A model generated the notes under the pieces. It was given only the letters and a program-made list of their open reading frames with translations. It did not search any database and had not been told where the DNA came from. A DNA stretch of 64,000 bases, from the NCBI GenBank assembly GCA_014138645.1, contig JACJIB010000001.1, forward strand, positions 558,001 to 622,000, read 5' to 3'. Of the stretch, positions 8,589 through 17,200 are shown piece by piece. Every line of letters starts with the position of its first letter. Positions within the stretch are counted from its first letter, which is position 1. A program made the position numbers and the translations under genes. This DNA is from Methylorubrum thiocyanatum (GTDB taxonomy: Bacteria > Pseudomonadota > Alphaproteobacteria > Rhizobiales > Beijerinckiaceae).

Positions 8589-9224
8589 ATGCTCGAACCC
8601 TTCCGCGCCATCCTCGACGGTGAGGAGACGCCCCCGCCCGGCAGCTCGGCCCCGAGCGAGGAGGAACTGATCCGCGCGCTTCAGGTGATGCTGAAGAGCC
8701 AGTGCATCTACGCCGCCACCAGCGGCATCGGTCGCTCCTACGAGCTCGCCCGGCACTACGCGCCGTTCTTCCGCGACTACTTCGCCTGCCTCGGCTACCG
8801 CTTCGAGGTCGCCCACCGCGACCAGATGGTGTTCCTCGCCCTGCCGCCGGACGGCGTGCGCCACGATGCGCAGGGGGAGCGCCTGCGCAAGGACGAGACC
8901 CTGGTGCTGCTGGCGCTCCGCCTCGCCTACGAGGAGGGTCTGCGCGACCACCGCGTCTCCACCGACGGCACGGTGGAATGCACCACCGACAACATCGCCG
9001 ACGCGATCCGCTCCGCCGCCCGCACCGAGCCGCCGGACGAGGCGCGCCTGATCGAGATCCTGCGCCTGTTCGCCCGCAAGGGGGCTCTGCGGCTGGGCGA
9101 GCGCGACCGGGCCGAGCGGGTGACGCCGCTGATGGTGATGCCGGGCATCACCGTGCTCTCGCCGGATGCCTGGATGGATCAGGTCCGCGCCTGGGCCTCC
9201 GCCGGGGAGGGGAGGGGGGCCTGA
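8589..9224 (+). CDS. jetB: Wadjet/MksE-like accessory subunit JetB
   Basis: A 211-residue protein of the DUF4194 kind that acts as the KITE (tandem winged-helix) partner of the kleisin in Wadjet. Supporting features are an early helix (EEELIRALQVMLKSQCIYA), a central strand-turn region (FEVAHRDQMVFLALPPDG), then LRKDETLVLLALRLAYEEG and the C-terminal ILRLFARKGALRLGERD. Length and position directly after jetA match the family. In a canonical operon jetC would start within a few bases of its stop. Here hairpins and an unrelated minus-strand gene follow instead. Confidence 0.75.
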   Translation: MLEPFRAILDGEETPPPGSSAPSEEELIRALQVMLKSQCIYAATSGIGRSYELARHYAPFFRDYFACLGYRFEVAHRDQMVFLALPPDGVRHDAQGERLRKDETLVLLALRLAYEEGLRDHRVSTDGTVECTTDNIADAIRSAARTEPPDEARLIEILRLFARKGALRLGERDRAERVTPLMVMPGITVLSPDAWMDQVRAWASAGEGRGA

Positions 9225-9261
9225 ACCCGAACGGCGATGAGCCCGTCTCATGGCCGTTCGC

Positions 9262-9329
9262 CCACGCGAATGCGTGGCGGCGGCCGTCCGCCGGGCGCGT
9301 TGATCCCGACCGAAGGGCGGGATCAACGC
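9262..9329. terminator. Tandem hairpins after jetB, overlapping the LysR stop
   Basis: A small stem (9262-9267 with 9272-9277) is followed by a 12-bp perfect stem (9297-9308 with 9318-9329). The larger one covers the stop codon of the convergent LysR gene, so it can act on both strands. It probably cuts jetAB off from downstream transcription. Confidence 0.6.
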
Positions 9330-10264
9330 ACATCGATCGGAGGCGAAACCTCTTCCTGCGCCCAGGGCGCGGTCGAGAAGGCCCTCTCCAGGAAGGCGAT
9401 CAGTGCCGAGACCCGCGCCGGGCGCGGCAGGCCCGGCGGCATCACGAGGTTGAGGGCGATCGGCGGCGGCTGCCAGTCCGGCATCACCCGTTCCAGGCGG
9501 CCTGATTTCAGGTCCTCCCAGATCGTGAAGTCCGGCTGCACCGCCAGCCCGAGCCCGGCGCGGAGCGCCGGCGCCAGGGCGTCGGCGTTGTTGGCCCGCA
9601 GGGGGCCTTCGGGAATGATCGCGACGGTTTCGCCGGCGGCGTTGGTGAAGGGCCAGCGGTCGGGCGTCGGCAGGTAGGCGTAGCCGAGGCAGGCACGGCT
9701 CTTCAGATCCTCAGGATGCTGCGGCGCCCCGTATCGTTCGAGATAGGCCGGCGTCGCCACGAGCGAGCGGCGCACCCCGCAGAGCCGCCGCACCCTGAGC
9801 GAGGAATCGGGCAGGGCGGCGATGCGCAGGCCGAGGTCGAACCCGCCGCCGACGAGATCGACCAGCGCGTCGGACAAGTGCAGGTCGACCGACACTTCCC
9901 GGTGCGCGGCCAGGAATTCCGGCAGCACCGGCGCGAGATGGGCGACCCCGAACGACATCGGCGCGGCGAGCCGCACCCGGCCCCGCGGCACGCCGTTAGC
10001 GTCGAGCGCCCTCGCCTCCGCCGCCTCGCCCGCGGCGAGCAGCCCCGCCGCATCCTCCCGCGCGAGGCGCCCGGCCTCCGTCAGGGCGAGGCGGCGGGAG
10101 GTGCGGTGGAACAGCCGCGCCCCGAGCCGGGTCTCCAGCCGCGCGACAGCCTTCGAGACGGTGGCCTTCGACAGCCCGAGTTCCTCCGCCGCGCGGGCGA
10201 AGGAGAGCGCGTCGGCCACCACCGCGAACACGGCCCAGGCTTCGAAATCAGGAAGCTTCGCCAT
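9323..10264 (-). CDS. LysR-family regulator of the divergent dioxygenase operon
   Basis: A 313-residue LysR-type protein with an N-terminal helix-turn-helix (SFARAAEELGLSKATVSKAV) and the RLFHRTSRRLALTEAGR wing typical of the CrgA/AaeR-like branch. The effector-binding domain starts near residue 90 (GRVRLAAPMSFGVAHLAPVL). It is divergent from a ring-cleaving dioxygenase/hydrolase pair with a palindrome in between, so it most likely senses an aromatic or quinone compound and controls that operon. Its stop lies inside the terminator stem shared with jetB. Confidence 0.85.
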   Translation of the reverse strand: MAKLPDFEAWAVFAVVADALSFARAAEELGLSKATVSKAVARLETRLGARLFHRTSRRLALTEAGRLAREDAAGLLAAGEAAEARALDANGVPRGRVRLAAPMSFGVAHLAPVLPEFLAAHREVSVDLHLSDALVDLVGGGFDLGLRIAALPDSSLRVRRLCGVRRSLVATPAYLERYGAPQHPEDLKSRACLGYAYLPTPDRWPFTNAAGETVAIIPEGPLRANNADALAPALRAGLGLAVQPDFTIWEDLKSGRLERVMPDWQPPPIALNLVMPPGLPRPARVSALIAFLERAFSTAPWAQEEVSPPIDVR

Positions 10265-10275
10265 CGATCAAATCC

Positions 10276-10301
10276 GGAAACGATACGTTTCAATCGTTTC
10301 C
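10276..10301. promoter_or_regulatory. Nested palindromic operator
   Basis: GGAAACGAT (10276-10284) pairs with ATCGTTTCC (10293-10301), and a second palindrome GAAACG/CGTTTC (10277-10291) is nested in the same place, giving three spaced copies of the GAAACG motif. It begins 12 bp upstream of the LysR ATG and lies about 100 bp upstream of the dioxygenase, a typical position for an autoregulating, divergently acting regulator. Confidence 0.65.
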
Positions 10302-10404
10302 GTTTTCACAGGCGCAGGCAAGGGCCAGATTGGGCTCACACCGATCGCAGCCCGGGCCGGAACGGCTCCCCCGCGGCGATCCCTTCGATCAGGAGACCCG
10401 CACC

Positions 10405-11334
10405 ATGAGCCCGCACGGCATCCACCACGTCACGGCCTTCGCCAGCGACAGCGCCCGCACCATCGACTTCTACACCCGCGTGCTCGGCCTGCGCTTGGTG
10501 AAGAAGACCGTCAACTTCGACGATCCGGGCACCTACCACCTGTATTTCGGTGACGAGGCGGGCGTGCCCGGCACGATCCTGACCTTCTTCCCCATCGCCC
10601 AGGCCGCGCCCGGCCGGGTCGGGATCGGTCAGGTCTCGGAGACCGCCTTCCGCGTGCCACGGGCCGCCATCGGCGCCTGGACGCATCGCTTCGTGTCGCT
10701 GAACGTCGCCCACGAGGCGCCGGTGAGCGTCTTCGGCGAGACGGTGCTGCGCTTCCGCGATCCCGACGGGATGCCGCTTGCGCTCGTCGGCGTCGAGGGG
10801 GCGGAGGCCGAGCCGGCCTGGAACGCCGAGGGCATCGCCCCGGAGACCGCGATCCGCGGCTTCCACGGCGTCACCCTGCTCCTGCGTGGGGCGGAGGCGA
10901 CCGCGGCGATCCTCACCGACGTGCTCGGCTTCGCGGAAGCCGCCCGCGAGGGCAGCCAGATCCGGCTGACGAGCGGGGCGGCTCTGGGCGGGTTCGTGAC
11001 GCTGCGGGCGGTCGGCGACTTCCTGCCCGGCCGGCAGGGGGCGGGCTCGGTCCACCACATCGCCTTCCGCGCCGCCGACGATGCGGTGCAGGCGGCGATG
11101 ACGGAGCGGCTGAGCGCGGCCCACGGCATGAGCGTGACCGAGCAGCGCGACCGGCAGTATTTCCGCTCGGTCTATTTCCGGGAGCCGGGCGGCGTGCTGT
11201 TCGAGATCGCCACCGACGCGCCGGGCTTCGCCATCGACGAGCCGGCGGCGGAACTCGGGAAGGGGCTGAAACTGCCGCCCTTCCTCGAGCCGCATCGCGG
11301 GAGCATCGAGGCGGTGCTGCCGAAGGTCGCCTGA
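10405..11334 (+). CDS. Ring-cleaving dioxygenase, MhqO-like (vicinal oxygen chelate fold)
   Basis: A 309-residue protein made of two glyoxalase/bleomycin-resistance-type modules, starting HGIHHVTAFASDSARTIDFY. His in HHVTA, His in VHHIAF (second module) and Glu in GGVLFEIATD are probable metal ligands. The sequence LVKKTVNFDDPGTYHLYFGD is characteristic of the MhqA/MhqE/MhqO family, known from Bacillus for hydroquinone detoxification. The start is chosen for AGGAG upstream and the conserved opening. The next gene, an MhqD-like hydrolase, follows by 79 bp in the same direction, so the pair resembles mhqO-mhqD. Confidence 0.8.
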   Translation: MSPHGIHHVTAFASDSARTIDFYTRVLGLRLVKKTVNFDDPGTYHLYFGDEAGVPGTILTFFPIAQAAPGRVGIGQVSETAFRVPRAAIGAWTHRFVSLNVAHEAPVSVFGETVLRFRDPDGMPLALVGVEGAEAEPAWNAEGIAPETAIRGFHGVTLLLRGAEATAAILTDVLGFAEAAREGSQIRLTSGAALGGFVTLRAVGDFLPGRQGAGSVHHIAFRAADDAVQAAMTERLSAAHGMSVTEQRDRQYFRSVYFREPGGVLFEIATDAPGFAIDEPAAELGKGLKLPPFLEPHRGSIEAVLPKVA

Positions 11335-11413
11335 CACGACCGCACGCTCGGTCTGGCCGCCCGGACATCCGTCCGGGCGGCCGCATCCCCCTTCACGGAG
11401 AACGGAGACAGCC

Positions 11414-12088
11414 ATGACGAACGGCGTCACCTTCGATTTCGTCCACCGCTTCGAGCCCGGCACCGGCGGGAGCGCTCCGCCGCTCCTGCTGCTGCACGGC
11501 ACCGGCGGCGACGAGACCGACCTGCTTCCCCTCGGCCGCGCCCTCTCCCCCGGCTCGGCGCTGCTCTCGCCCCGTGGTCCGGTTCTGGAGAACGGCATGC
11601 CGCGCTTCTTCCGCCGCCTCGCGGAGGGTGTGTTCGACGAGGCGGATGTGCGCCGCCGCGCCGGCGACCTCGCCGCGTTCGTGGGACAGGCGCGCGACGT
11701 CTACGGGCTCGCTGCGCCGATCGCCGTCGGCTTCTCGAACGGGGCCAACATCGCCGCCGCGACGCTGCTGCTGCACCCGGAGGTGCTGGCAGGCGCCGTG
11801 CTGCTGCGGGCGATGGTGCCGCTCGCCGAGACGCCGCTTTCGGAGAGCCCGCTTGCCGACCTCGCCGGGCGTCCGGTTCTGCTGCTCTCCGGCGCCCTCG
11901 ATCCGATCGTGCCCGCCGACAACGCCGAGCGGCTCGCCGCGAGCCTGCGGCGGGCGGGCGCCTCGGTGACCCACACGGTCAACCCGGCCGGGCACGGCCT
12001 GTCGCAGGCCGACCTCGCCGCGGCCGGGGCATGGCTCGCCAAGAACGCCAGCGAGAATGCCGGCAAGAACACAGGCAAGAACGCCTGA
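11414..12088 (+). CDS. Alpha/beta hydrolase, MhqD-like carboxylesterase
   Basis: A 224-residue serine hydrolase. HGTGG near residue 30 forms the oxyanion loop, the nucleophile elbow is GFSNGA, the acid is the Asp in SGALDPIVP, and the base is the His in PAGHGLS. The family is the phospholipase/carboxylesterase group that includes MhqD and YpfH. It sits behind the ring-cleaving dioxygenase, and in Bacillus such a pair removes quinones or their cleavage products. The Lys/Asn-rich end (NASENAGKNTGKNA) is an unusual short tail. It is followed at once by a hairpin terminator. Confidence 0.8.
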   Translation: MTNGVTFDFVHRFEPGTGGSAPPLLLLHGTGGDETDLLPLGRALSPGSALLSPRGPVLENGMPRFFRRLAEGVFDEADVRRRAGDLAAFVGQARDVYGLAAPIAVGFSNGANIAAATLLLHPEVLAGAVLLRAMVPLAETPLSESPLADLAGRPVLLLSGALDPIVPADNAERLAASLRRAGASVTHTVNPAGHGLSQADLAAAGAWLAKNASENAGKNTGKNA

Positions 12089-12090
12089 GC

Positions 12091-12119
12091 GTGAGCGGGG
12101 CGGGGTTCGCCCCGCTCAC
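12091..12119. terminator. Hairpin shared by two convergent genes
   Basis: A 10-bp perfect stem (12091-12100 with 12110-12119) has a 9-base loop. It lies right after the hydrolase stop, and its far arm overlaps the stop codon of the convergent MarR-GNAT gene. Confidence 0.55.
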
Positions 12120-13069
12120 GCCGCCCGATCCGGTGCCTGCGCCGGTCCGCGCAGGTCCAGCCGCCAGGTTTCTCCCTCGACCGGCGTGCCGAAGGTGGTG
12201 TGGGTCGCGGTCTCGATGCAGGTGAAGCCGTGGCGGGCATAGAGGCGCCGGGCGGCCGCCAGCGCCGTGTGGGTCCACAGGTCGAGCCGGGCATAGCCCG
12301 TCACGCGGGCGAAGCCGACGCAGGTCGCGACCAGTGCGTCGCCGATGCCGCGGCAACGGGCGAAGGGCTCGACATAGAGCAGACGCAGCCGCGCGACGCC
12401 GTCGCCCTCGTCGGTCAGGAGGACCGAGCCCGCCATCACGCCGTCGATCTCCGCCACCCAGCACTGCTCGCGCCCCGGCTTGAAGCCGCGCAGGAAATTG
12501 GTGGTCGACTCGCCCTCGACGATTTCGAGCCCGCGGCCCCAGCCGTGGCTCTCGGCGTAGAGCTTCGATTGGCGGGCGGCGATCAGGCCCATATCGCCGG
12601 TACGGAACGGCCGGATCGCGAAGCCCGGCATGCTCTCGGGGCGCAGCAGCAGGCGCACCCGTGCCAGCGCCTCCGCCAGATCCGCCTGCTGGACGGGATC
12701 GAGCCCGCCGACGAGATCCGCCACCGCCCCGCGCTGCCGCCCGTCGACGCTCGCGAAGGCGCTGCGTCCCGCCTCGGTCAGACGGATCACCCGGGCGCGC
12801 GCGTCGGCGCCGCGGGCGCGGATGATCCAGCCCCGCTTCTCGAAACGGGCGACGATCCGGCTGACATAGCCCGCATCCATGCCCAAGGCCGCCTGGATCG
12901 CACTGGCGGTGGCGGGTTCCTGCGAGGCGATCTCGTAGAGCAGGCGTGCCTCGGGCAGCGTCACATCGCAGCCGAGAAAGCGGTCGTCGAGCGCGCCGAT
13001 CAGCCCGGTATAGAAGCGGTTGAAGCGACGGAGGGCGGCAATGGTGTTTTCCGCGGCGCAGTCCTGCAT
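12116..13069 (-). CDS. MarR-type helix-turn-helix / GNAT acetyltransferase fusion
   Basis: A 317-residue two-domain protein. Residues 1-145 are a MarR winged helix (LPEARLLYEIASQEPATASA, then DAGYVSRIVARFEKRGWI). Residues about 150-317 are a GNAT acetyltransferase with a strand-loop acetyl-CoA site (RLRLLYVEPFARCRGIGDAL) and LDLWTHTALAAARRLYARHGF. Such fusions occur in several bacteria, but the acetyl acceptor is unknown. ATG 13069 places the MarR domain correctly, and an upstream in-frame start would run into the operator palindrome. It is probably self-regulating and not linked to its hydrolase neighbour. Confidence 0.8.
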   Translation of the reverse strand: MQDCAAENTIAALRRFNRFYTGLIGALDDRFLGCDVTLPEARLLYEIASQEPATASAIQAALGMDAGYVSRIVARFEKRGWIIRARGADARARVIRLTEAGRSAFASVDGRQRGAVADLVGGLDPVQQADLAEALARVRLLLRPESMPGFAIRPFRTGDMGLIAARQSKLYAESHGWGRGLEIVEGESTTNFLRGFKPGREQCWVAEIDGVMAGSVLLTDEGDGVARLRLLYVEPFARCRGIGDALVATCVGFARVTGYARLDLWTHTALAAARRLYARHGFTCIETATHTTFGTPVEGETWRLDLRGPAQAPDRAA

Positions 13070-13447
13070 GCGCCGATCGTGACTGCTAAGGTTGACGGAG
13101 TCAATGAAGTCGCGCGACCCGCCTGGCATGCGCGGCGATTCGGGAGGAGCGGACGACGATGTCGTGCGAGAGGGGAGGCGAGCCGGATTGTCGTTGCCTG
13201 TCCATCGGATACGATGGTGAGCACGTGAAGACTTCGCCCGGCGGCGGCGGCGCGTCCTGCCTCGATCGGCCCAGCCTTAGGGTGACGGGTCCGTTAACGA
13301 TGTCGTTCGATAACCGGGAACTTGCAGAGTCTGCCTAGTTTTACGCTCTATGTGCCTGTGCGTGCATTCCGATGAAGTGATAACCTGAGGACGTTTTTTA
13401 CGATAAGGCTGTCAGGCAAGGGTCCGGCAGAATAGGATCATGATCCA
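13070..13447. other. Intergenic region, no gene seen
   Basis: This stretch of about 380 bases holds the MarR palindrome near 13092. Its right half is less GC-rich than the surroundings, with GGAAC at 13317-13321 followed 16 bases later by GTTTT, loosely like the GGAAC-N16/17-CGTT promoters of the alphaproteobacterial general stress sigma factor EcfG. Nothing else is evident. Confidence 0.4.
13092..13104. promoter_or_regulatory. Short palindrome upstream of the MarR-GNAT gene
   Basis: TTGAC (13092-13096) and GTCAA (13100-13104) form a perfect inverted repeat 23 bp upstream of the MarR-GNAT start. On the minus strand it contains TTGACT, a -35-like element. It is a plausible autoregulatory operator. 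Confidence 0.35.
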
Positions 13448-13675
13448 GTGCTAGCGATTATATTTCTCATTATCGCCGGGATGCTGATCGGCTTGTTCTA
13501 TCAGTGGGGAATGCTAGCCGTTGCGAGTTTCGTTGTTGTGATCGTGCGGGTCGCCTATCACTTCCACAGCGGGCAGTTCATCACCGTCGATCTGCTGATG
13601 ATCGCAGCCTCTCTCTGTGCCTTGCAGGGCGGCTATGTTCTTGGAGGCTACGTCGCTTACAAAAGAGGCACCTGA
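13448..13675 (+). CDS. Small two-helix membrane protein, unknown
   Basis: A 75-residue protein with two or three hydrophobic segments: residues 2-16, residues 20-36 (WGMLAVASFVVVIVRVAY) and residues 48-67 (LLMIAASLCALQGGYVLGGY). The GTG start has AGGATC about 14 bases upstream, so the exact start is uncertain. I do not recognise the family. Codon use and GC content are lower than in the genes around it, as in the flanking intergenic DNA, which may mark recent arrival of this patch. Confidence 0.5.
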   Translation: MLAIIFLIIAGMLIGLFYQWGMLAVASFVVVIVRVAYHFHSGQFITVDLLMIAASLCALQGGYVLGGYVAYKRGT

Positions 13676-13835
13676 ACGGGTCTCAGACCCAGATTATGGT
13701 GCCTGCCAACCAAGATGCGGTGCCCCACAGCAACAGAGAAACGACAATAAACATGATCCCGTGACTCGGACGGGGACGGCGGGCGGGCATCGGGATAATC
13801 AATTGCGGAGCGATCGAGGGCGAAGTTGCGTCCTA

Positions 13836-13863
13836 TGACACGGATCGGGTTGATTCTGTGTCA
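13836..13863. promoter_or_regulatory. Inverted repeat TGACAC-N16-GTGTCA
   Basis: Exact 6-bp arms at 13836-13841 and 13858-13863, about 22 bp centre to centre (two helical turns), upstream of jetC. It could be an operator; no regulator is assigned. Confidence 0.3.
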
Positions 13864-14031
13864 AATTCAATGGGCGATGGGCGTGTTGGACTACGCATGT
13901 TGCCGAAGGCGGACAGTAATCGGTCCGACCTCGTAAACCTGTCGTTGAAATCGGGCCGGGGCCGTTGCCGGGGCGTCAATCGTTGAACGACGACCGGCCG
14001 GTGCTGTTCTCGGATCGGCGCCGTCAGGTCA

Positions 14032-14049
14032 AATCACGCATCGGTGATT
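14032..14049. promoter_or_regulatory. Inverted repeat AATCAC-N6-GTGATT
   Basis: Perfect 6-bp arms lie at 14032-14037 and 14044-14049, about 175 bp upstream of the jetC start. The size and spacing are those of a dimer operator. Confidence 0.3.
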
Positions 14050-14223
14050 GCTGGTTCCCCGCCGGGCATGCCGGCATCGGGGTCGTGCTCTGCTGTCGTT
14101 CCTGCCGTAACTTGTGCCGGATGACGCGCCGGTGACGGCCGGGCGATCCCGCCCTTGCGTGTGCGGAGCGGAGCGTCCATTGCCCTGTCTCTCGTTCAAC
14201 CGCGGGGACAAGCGGCCGGGCCG

Positions 14224-17200
14224 GTGTATCGCCTCACCGACATCGCGATCTCGAATTGGTACCTCATCCGGCGCGAGCAGATCCGGATTCGGGGCGCGGC
14301 GGCGCTCGTCGGTCCCACGGGGGCGGGCAAGTCCACGATCTTCGACGCGGTCGGCACCGTGCTCGCCGGCAACAACGCGAGTCGACTGGCGCTCAACGCC
14401 TCCGCCTCCGGCCGCAGCGCCCGCACCGTGCGCGACTACTGCCTCGGCTGGATCAGCGATCCGGCCGAGGGCGGGCGCCCGACGCGGGAGGCCTGCGAGA
14501 CCCTCATCGCCCTCGTTTTCGAAAACCCGCAGAGCGGGCGCGTCGTCACGGTCGGGTTGGCGCTCGCCGCCCGCTCCGAGGAGCCGAAGGAAGAGACGCT
14601 CTCGCGCTTCGTCGCCATCGGCCACCGCTTCGAGATCGCCGATTACGTGCGCGAGACGGCGGAGGGCAGCTTCGTCGCCCCCTGGGCCGAGGTCGCCGCG
14701 GATCTGCGCCGCCGGGCCGACAGCTTCGAAGAGTTCCGCACCTCCGGCGAGCGCTTTACCGCCGCCGTGCTGGCCACCCTGCGCGAGGGCGCGGCGGTGC
14801 CCGATCCGCGCCAGTTCCTGCGCACCTTTTCCAACGCGGTGGCGTTCAAGCCGATTTTCGACACCAGCGCCTTCGTGCGCAGCTTCGTGCTGGAAGCCGA
14901 GCCGCTCGACGTGGCCCGCATCCGCCAGTCGATCGAAACCTGGCGGCGGCTCCTCGAGACCATCGAGGAACTGGAGAAGCGCCTCGCCCACCTCTCGCGC
15001 ATCTGCGAGCGCTATGAATCCTGGGCGCGGGCCAGCCTCACTGCCGCGCTGGACGAGATGCGTGCCGGCAGCGCCGATCTGCGCCGCCGCATCCTCGACC
15101 ACGCCGAGGCCCGCCGCCTGCTCGCCGAGACGTCGGAGCGCCTGCGCATCGCCCGCGAGAGCGTGGCGACGAGCCAGGGCTTCGTGCGCGAGATCGACAC
15201 CGAGATCGCCGCCCGTAAGGCGCTGATCGTCGGCAGCGCGGCGGAGGCGCGGCTCGCCGCATCGCATGCCGGTCTTGCCATGGTCGCCCGCGACCGGCGC
15301 GACCTGACGAACCGCCTCGCCGCCCTCGTCGGCCTCGTGCAGGATGCCGGCCGGCTCAGCGCGATCAGCGGCCCCTTGCGCCGGATCGACCTTCAGGCGG
15401 CGCGCCTCGTCGAGGCCTGTGCCCGCTCAGGGCTCCGCCGCGAGGCGCCGCCGGAGGACATTTTGCGCGGCGACGGTCCGCTGAAGGGCTTGCTCGACGG
15501 GCTGGCGCAGATGCCGGACGTGTCCGGCGCCCTGGAAGAGGAAGCGGAAGACCTCGCCCTCAAGGCCCGCGAGCGCGAGAACGAGGTCCGCGGCCTCGAC
15601 GCGCAGGTCAATGCCGGCCGCTCCTCGGCGGCGCGCCTGTCCTCGGACACCGAGGCGTTCCGCGAGGAGCTGGGACGGCTCGGGATCGAGGCGGCGCCGA
15701 TCTGCGAACTCGCCGAGATCGTCGATCCGAAATGGGGCCCGGCGCTCGAAGGTCTTCTCGGCCGCGCCCGCGAGGCGCTGGTGGTCGAGCCCGACCGTCT
15801 CGATCGCGCCTTCGCCCTCCTCGAATCGCGAAAGAACCAGTTCTTCCGCTGCCTGCTGGTGAAGACCACCGACACCGCCCGCCGTTCGGCGCGCCGCTTC
15901 GACGACGGGCCGATGGGCCTGATCGAGACCGACAGCGACCACGCCGGAGCCTTCCTGGCTGCCCGGCTCGGCGGCTACGACCTCGCCCCGGACGATGCGG
16001 CGCTCCGGCACATGAGCCGCGCCGTGGCGCCGAGCGGGCGCTCGACCTCGGGCATGGCCTATTCGGTGGTGCGGCCCGTGCCGCTGATGATGACCCGCGG
16101 CCAGCGCGGGCCCACCGCCGAGACCCGCCGCCGCCTCGACGAGGCGCGCGAGGAGGCGCGGGTTCTGCGCGCGGAGGCGACCGTGATGCGCGAGGCCGCC
16201 CGCATCGCGAGCCTGCTGCGCAGCCGCCTCGCCGAGGCGCCGGTCGATCTCGATGCGCTCCGCGCCGAGGCCGACGCCATCGAGGGCCGCCGCCGCAGCC
16301 TCGCCACCGAGCAGGAGACGGTCGCCCGCGCCGATGCCGGCGTGATCGAGGCGGAACTCAAGGAGCTTCAGAAGGAGCGCTCCGCCTATCTCACCGAACT
16401 GGTGCAGGTGCTGGAGCCCAAGCGCGACGCCCTGCTCGCCGAAGAGGCGGGGCTGAAGGCGCGGGTCGCGCAAGGGAAGGAGGCGGCGCGCGCCGCGTTC
16501 GTCGCCTACCGCACGGCGCTCCGGCGCTGGACCACGGGCGACACGGTGCGCATCCGTCTCACCGGCACCGTCCCGGCCGACGTGCCGGGCACGATCGCGG
16601 GAATCGCCGGGGCACGGGCCGACCGGGCCGCGCTCGACACCAAGGCGCTGGCGTCTATGGCCTCGCAGGCCCGCGCCTCCGCCCGCGAAGCGGCCGACAG
16701 CGTGCGCAACCAGGGCCGCGCCGCCGAGCGCGACCTCGCCGAGTACTGCGCCGCGTGGCGGGTCGAGAACCCGCTGGGCTCGGGCGAGCAGCCGGCCTCC
16801 TTCGGCTATGCCTGGGCCGTGCGCGAGCGTGACGAGGTGGCCGGGCACGAGCTGCGCCGCTACCGCGACCAGTCGCTTCGGGCGGAGGCCGAGATGCGCC
16901 GCCTGATGACCGAGGATCTGCTGACCCGGCTCGCCGACAAGTTCGAGCGGATGCGGGCGCGCCTCGACGCCCTCAACGAGCGCCTCGCCTCGCAGACCTT
17001 CACCGGCCAGACCTACGCCTTCGAGGCCGAGGTGGACCGGCGCTACGCCGCCGTCCACGCGCTCGCCACCGAGGTCGCCCGCTCGCCCGACGCGGCGCAG
17101 GCGGTCCTGCCAAGTCTCGACCATTCGCCTGAGGCGGGGGCGGACAAGAGCCCGATCGCGGCGGCGCTGGCCGAGATCACGGCGCTGATCGAGGGCGAGG

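Larger units (their letters stand above)
9225..14223. other. Unrelated block separating jetB from jetC
   Basis: These 5 kb lie between jetB and jetC. They carry a LysR/dioxygenase/hydrolase cassette, a MarR-GNAT gene and a small membrane protein on mixed strands. No transposase, integrase, tRNA or terminal repeats are visible. The likeliest reading is a past insertion or rearrangement into a jetABC operon, but only comparison with relatives could show it. Confidence 0.5.
13676..14223. other. 548-bp gene-free region upstream of jetC
   Basis: I find no credible gene here. It contains two inverted repeats (13836-13863 and 14032-14049) and should hold the jetC promoter, since jetC is no longer joined to jetAB. 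I could not identify clear -35/-10 boxes. Confidence 0.5.
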
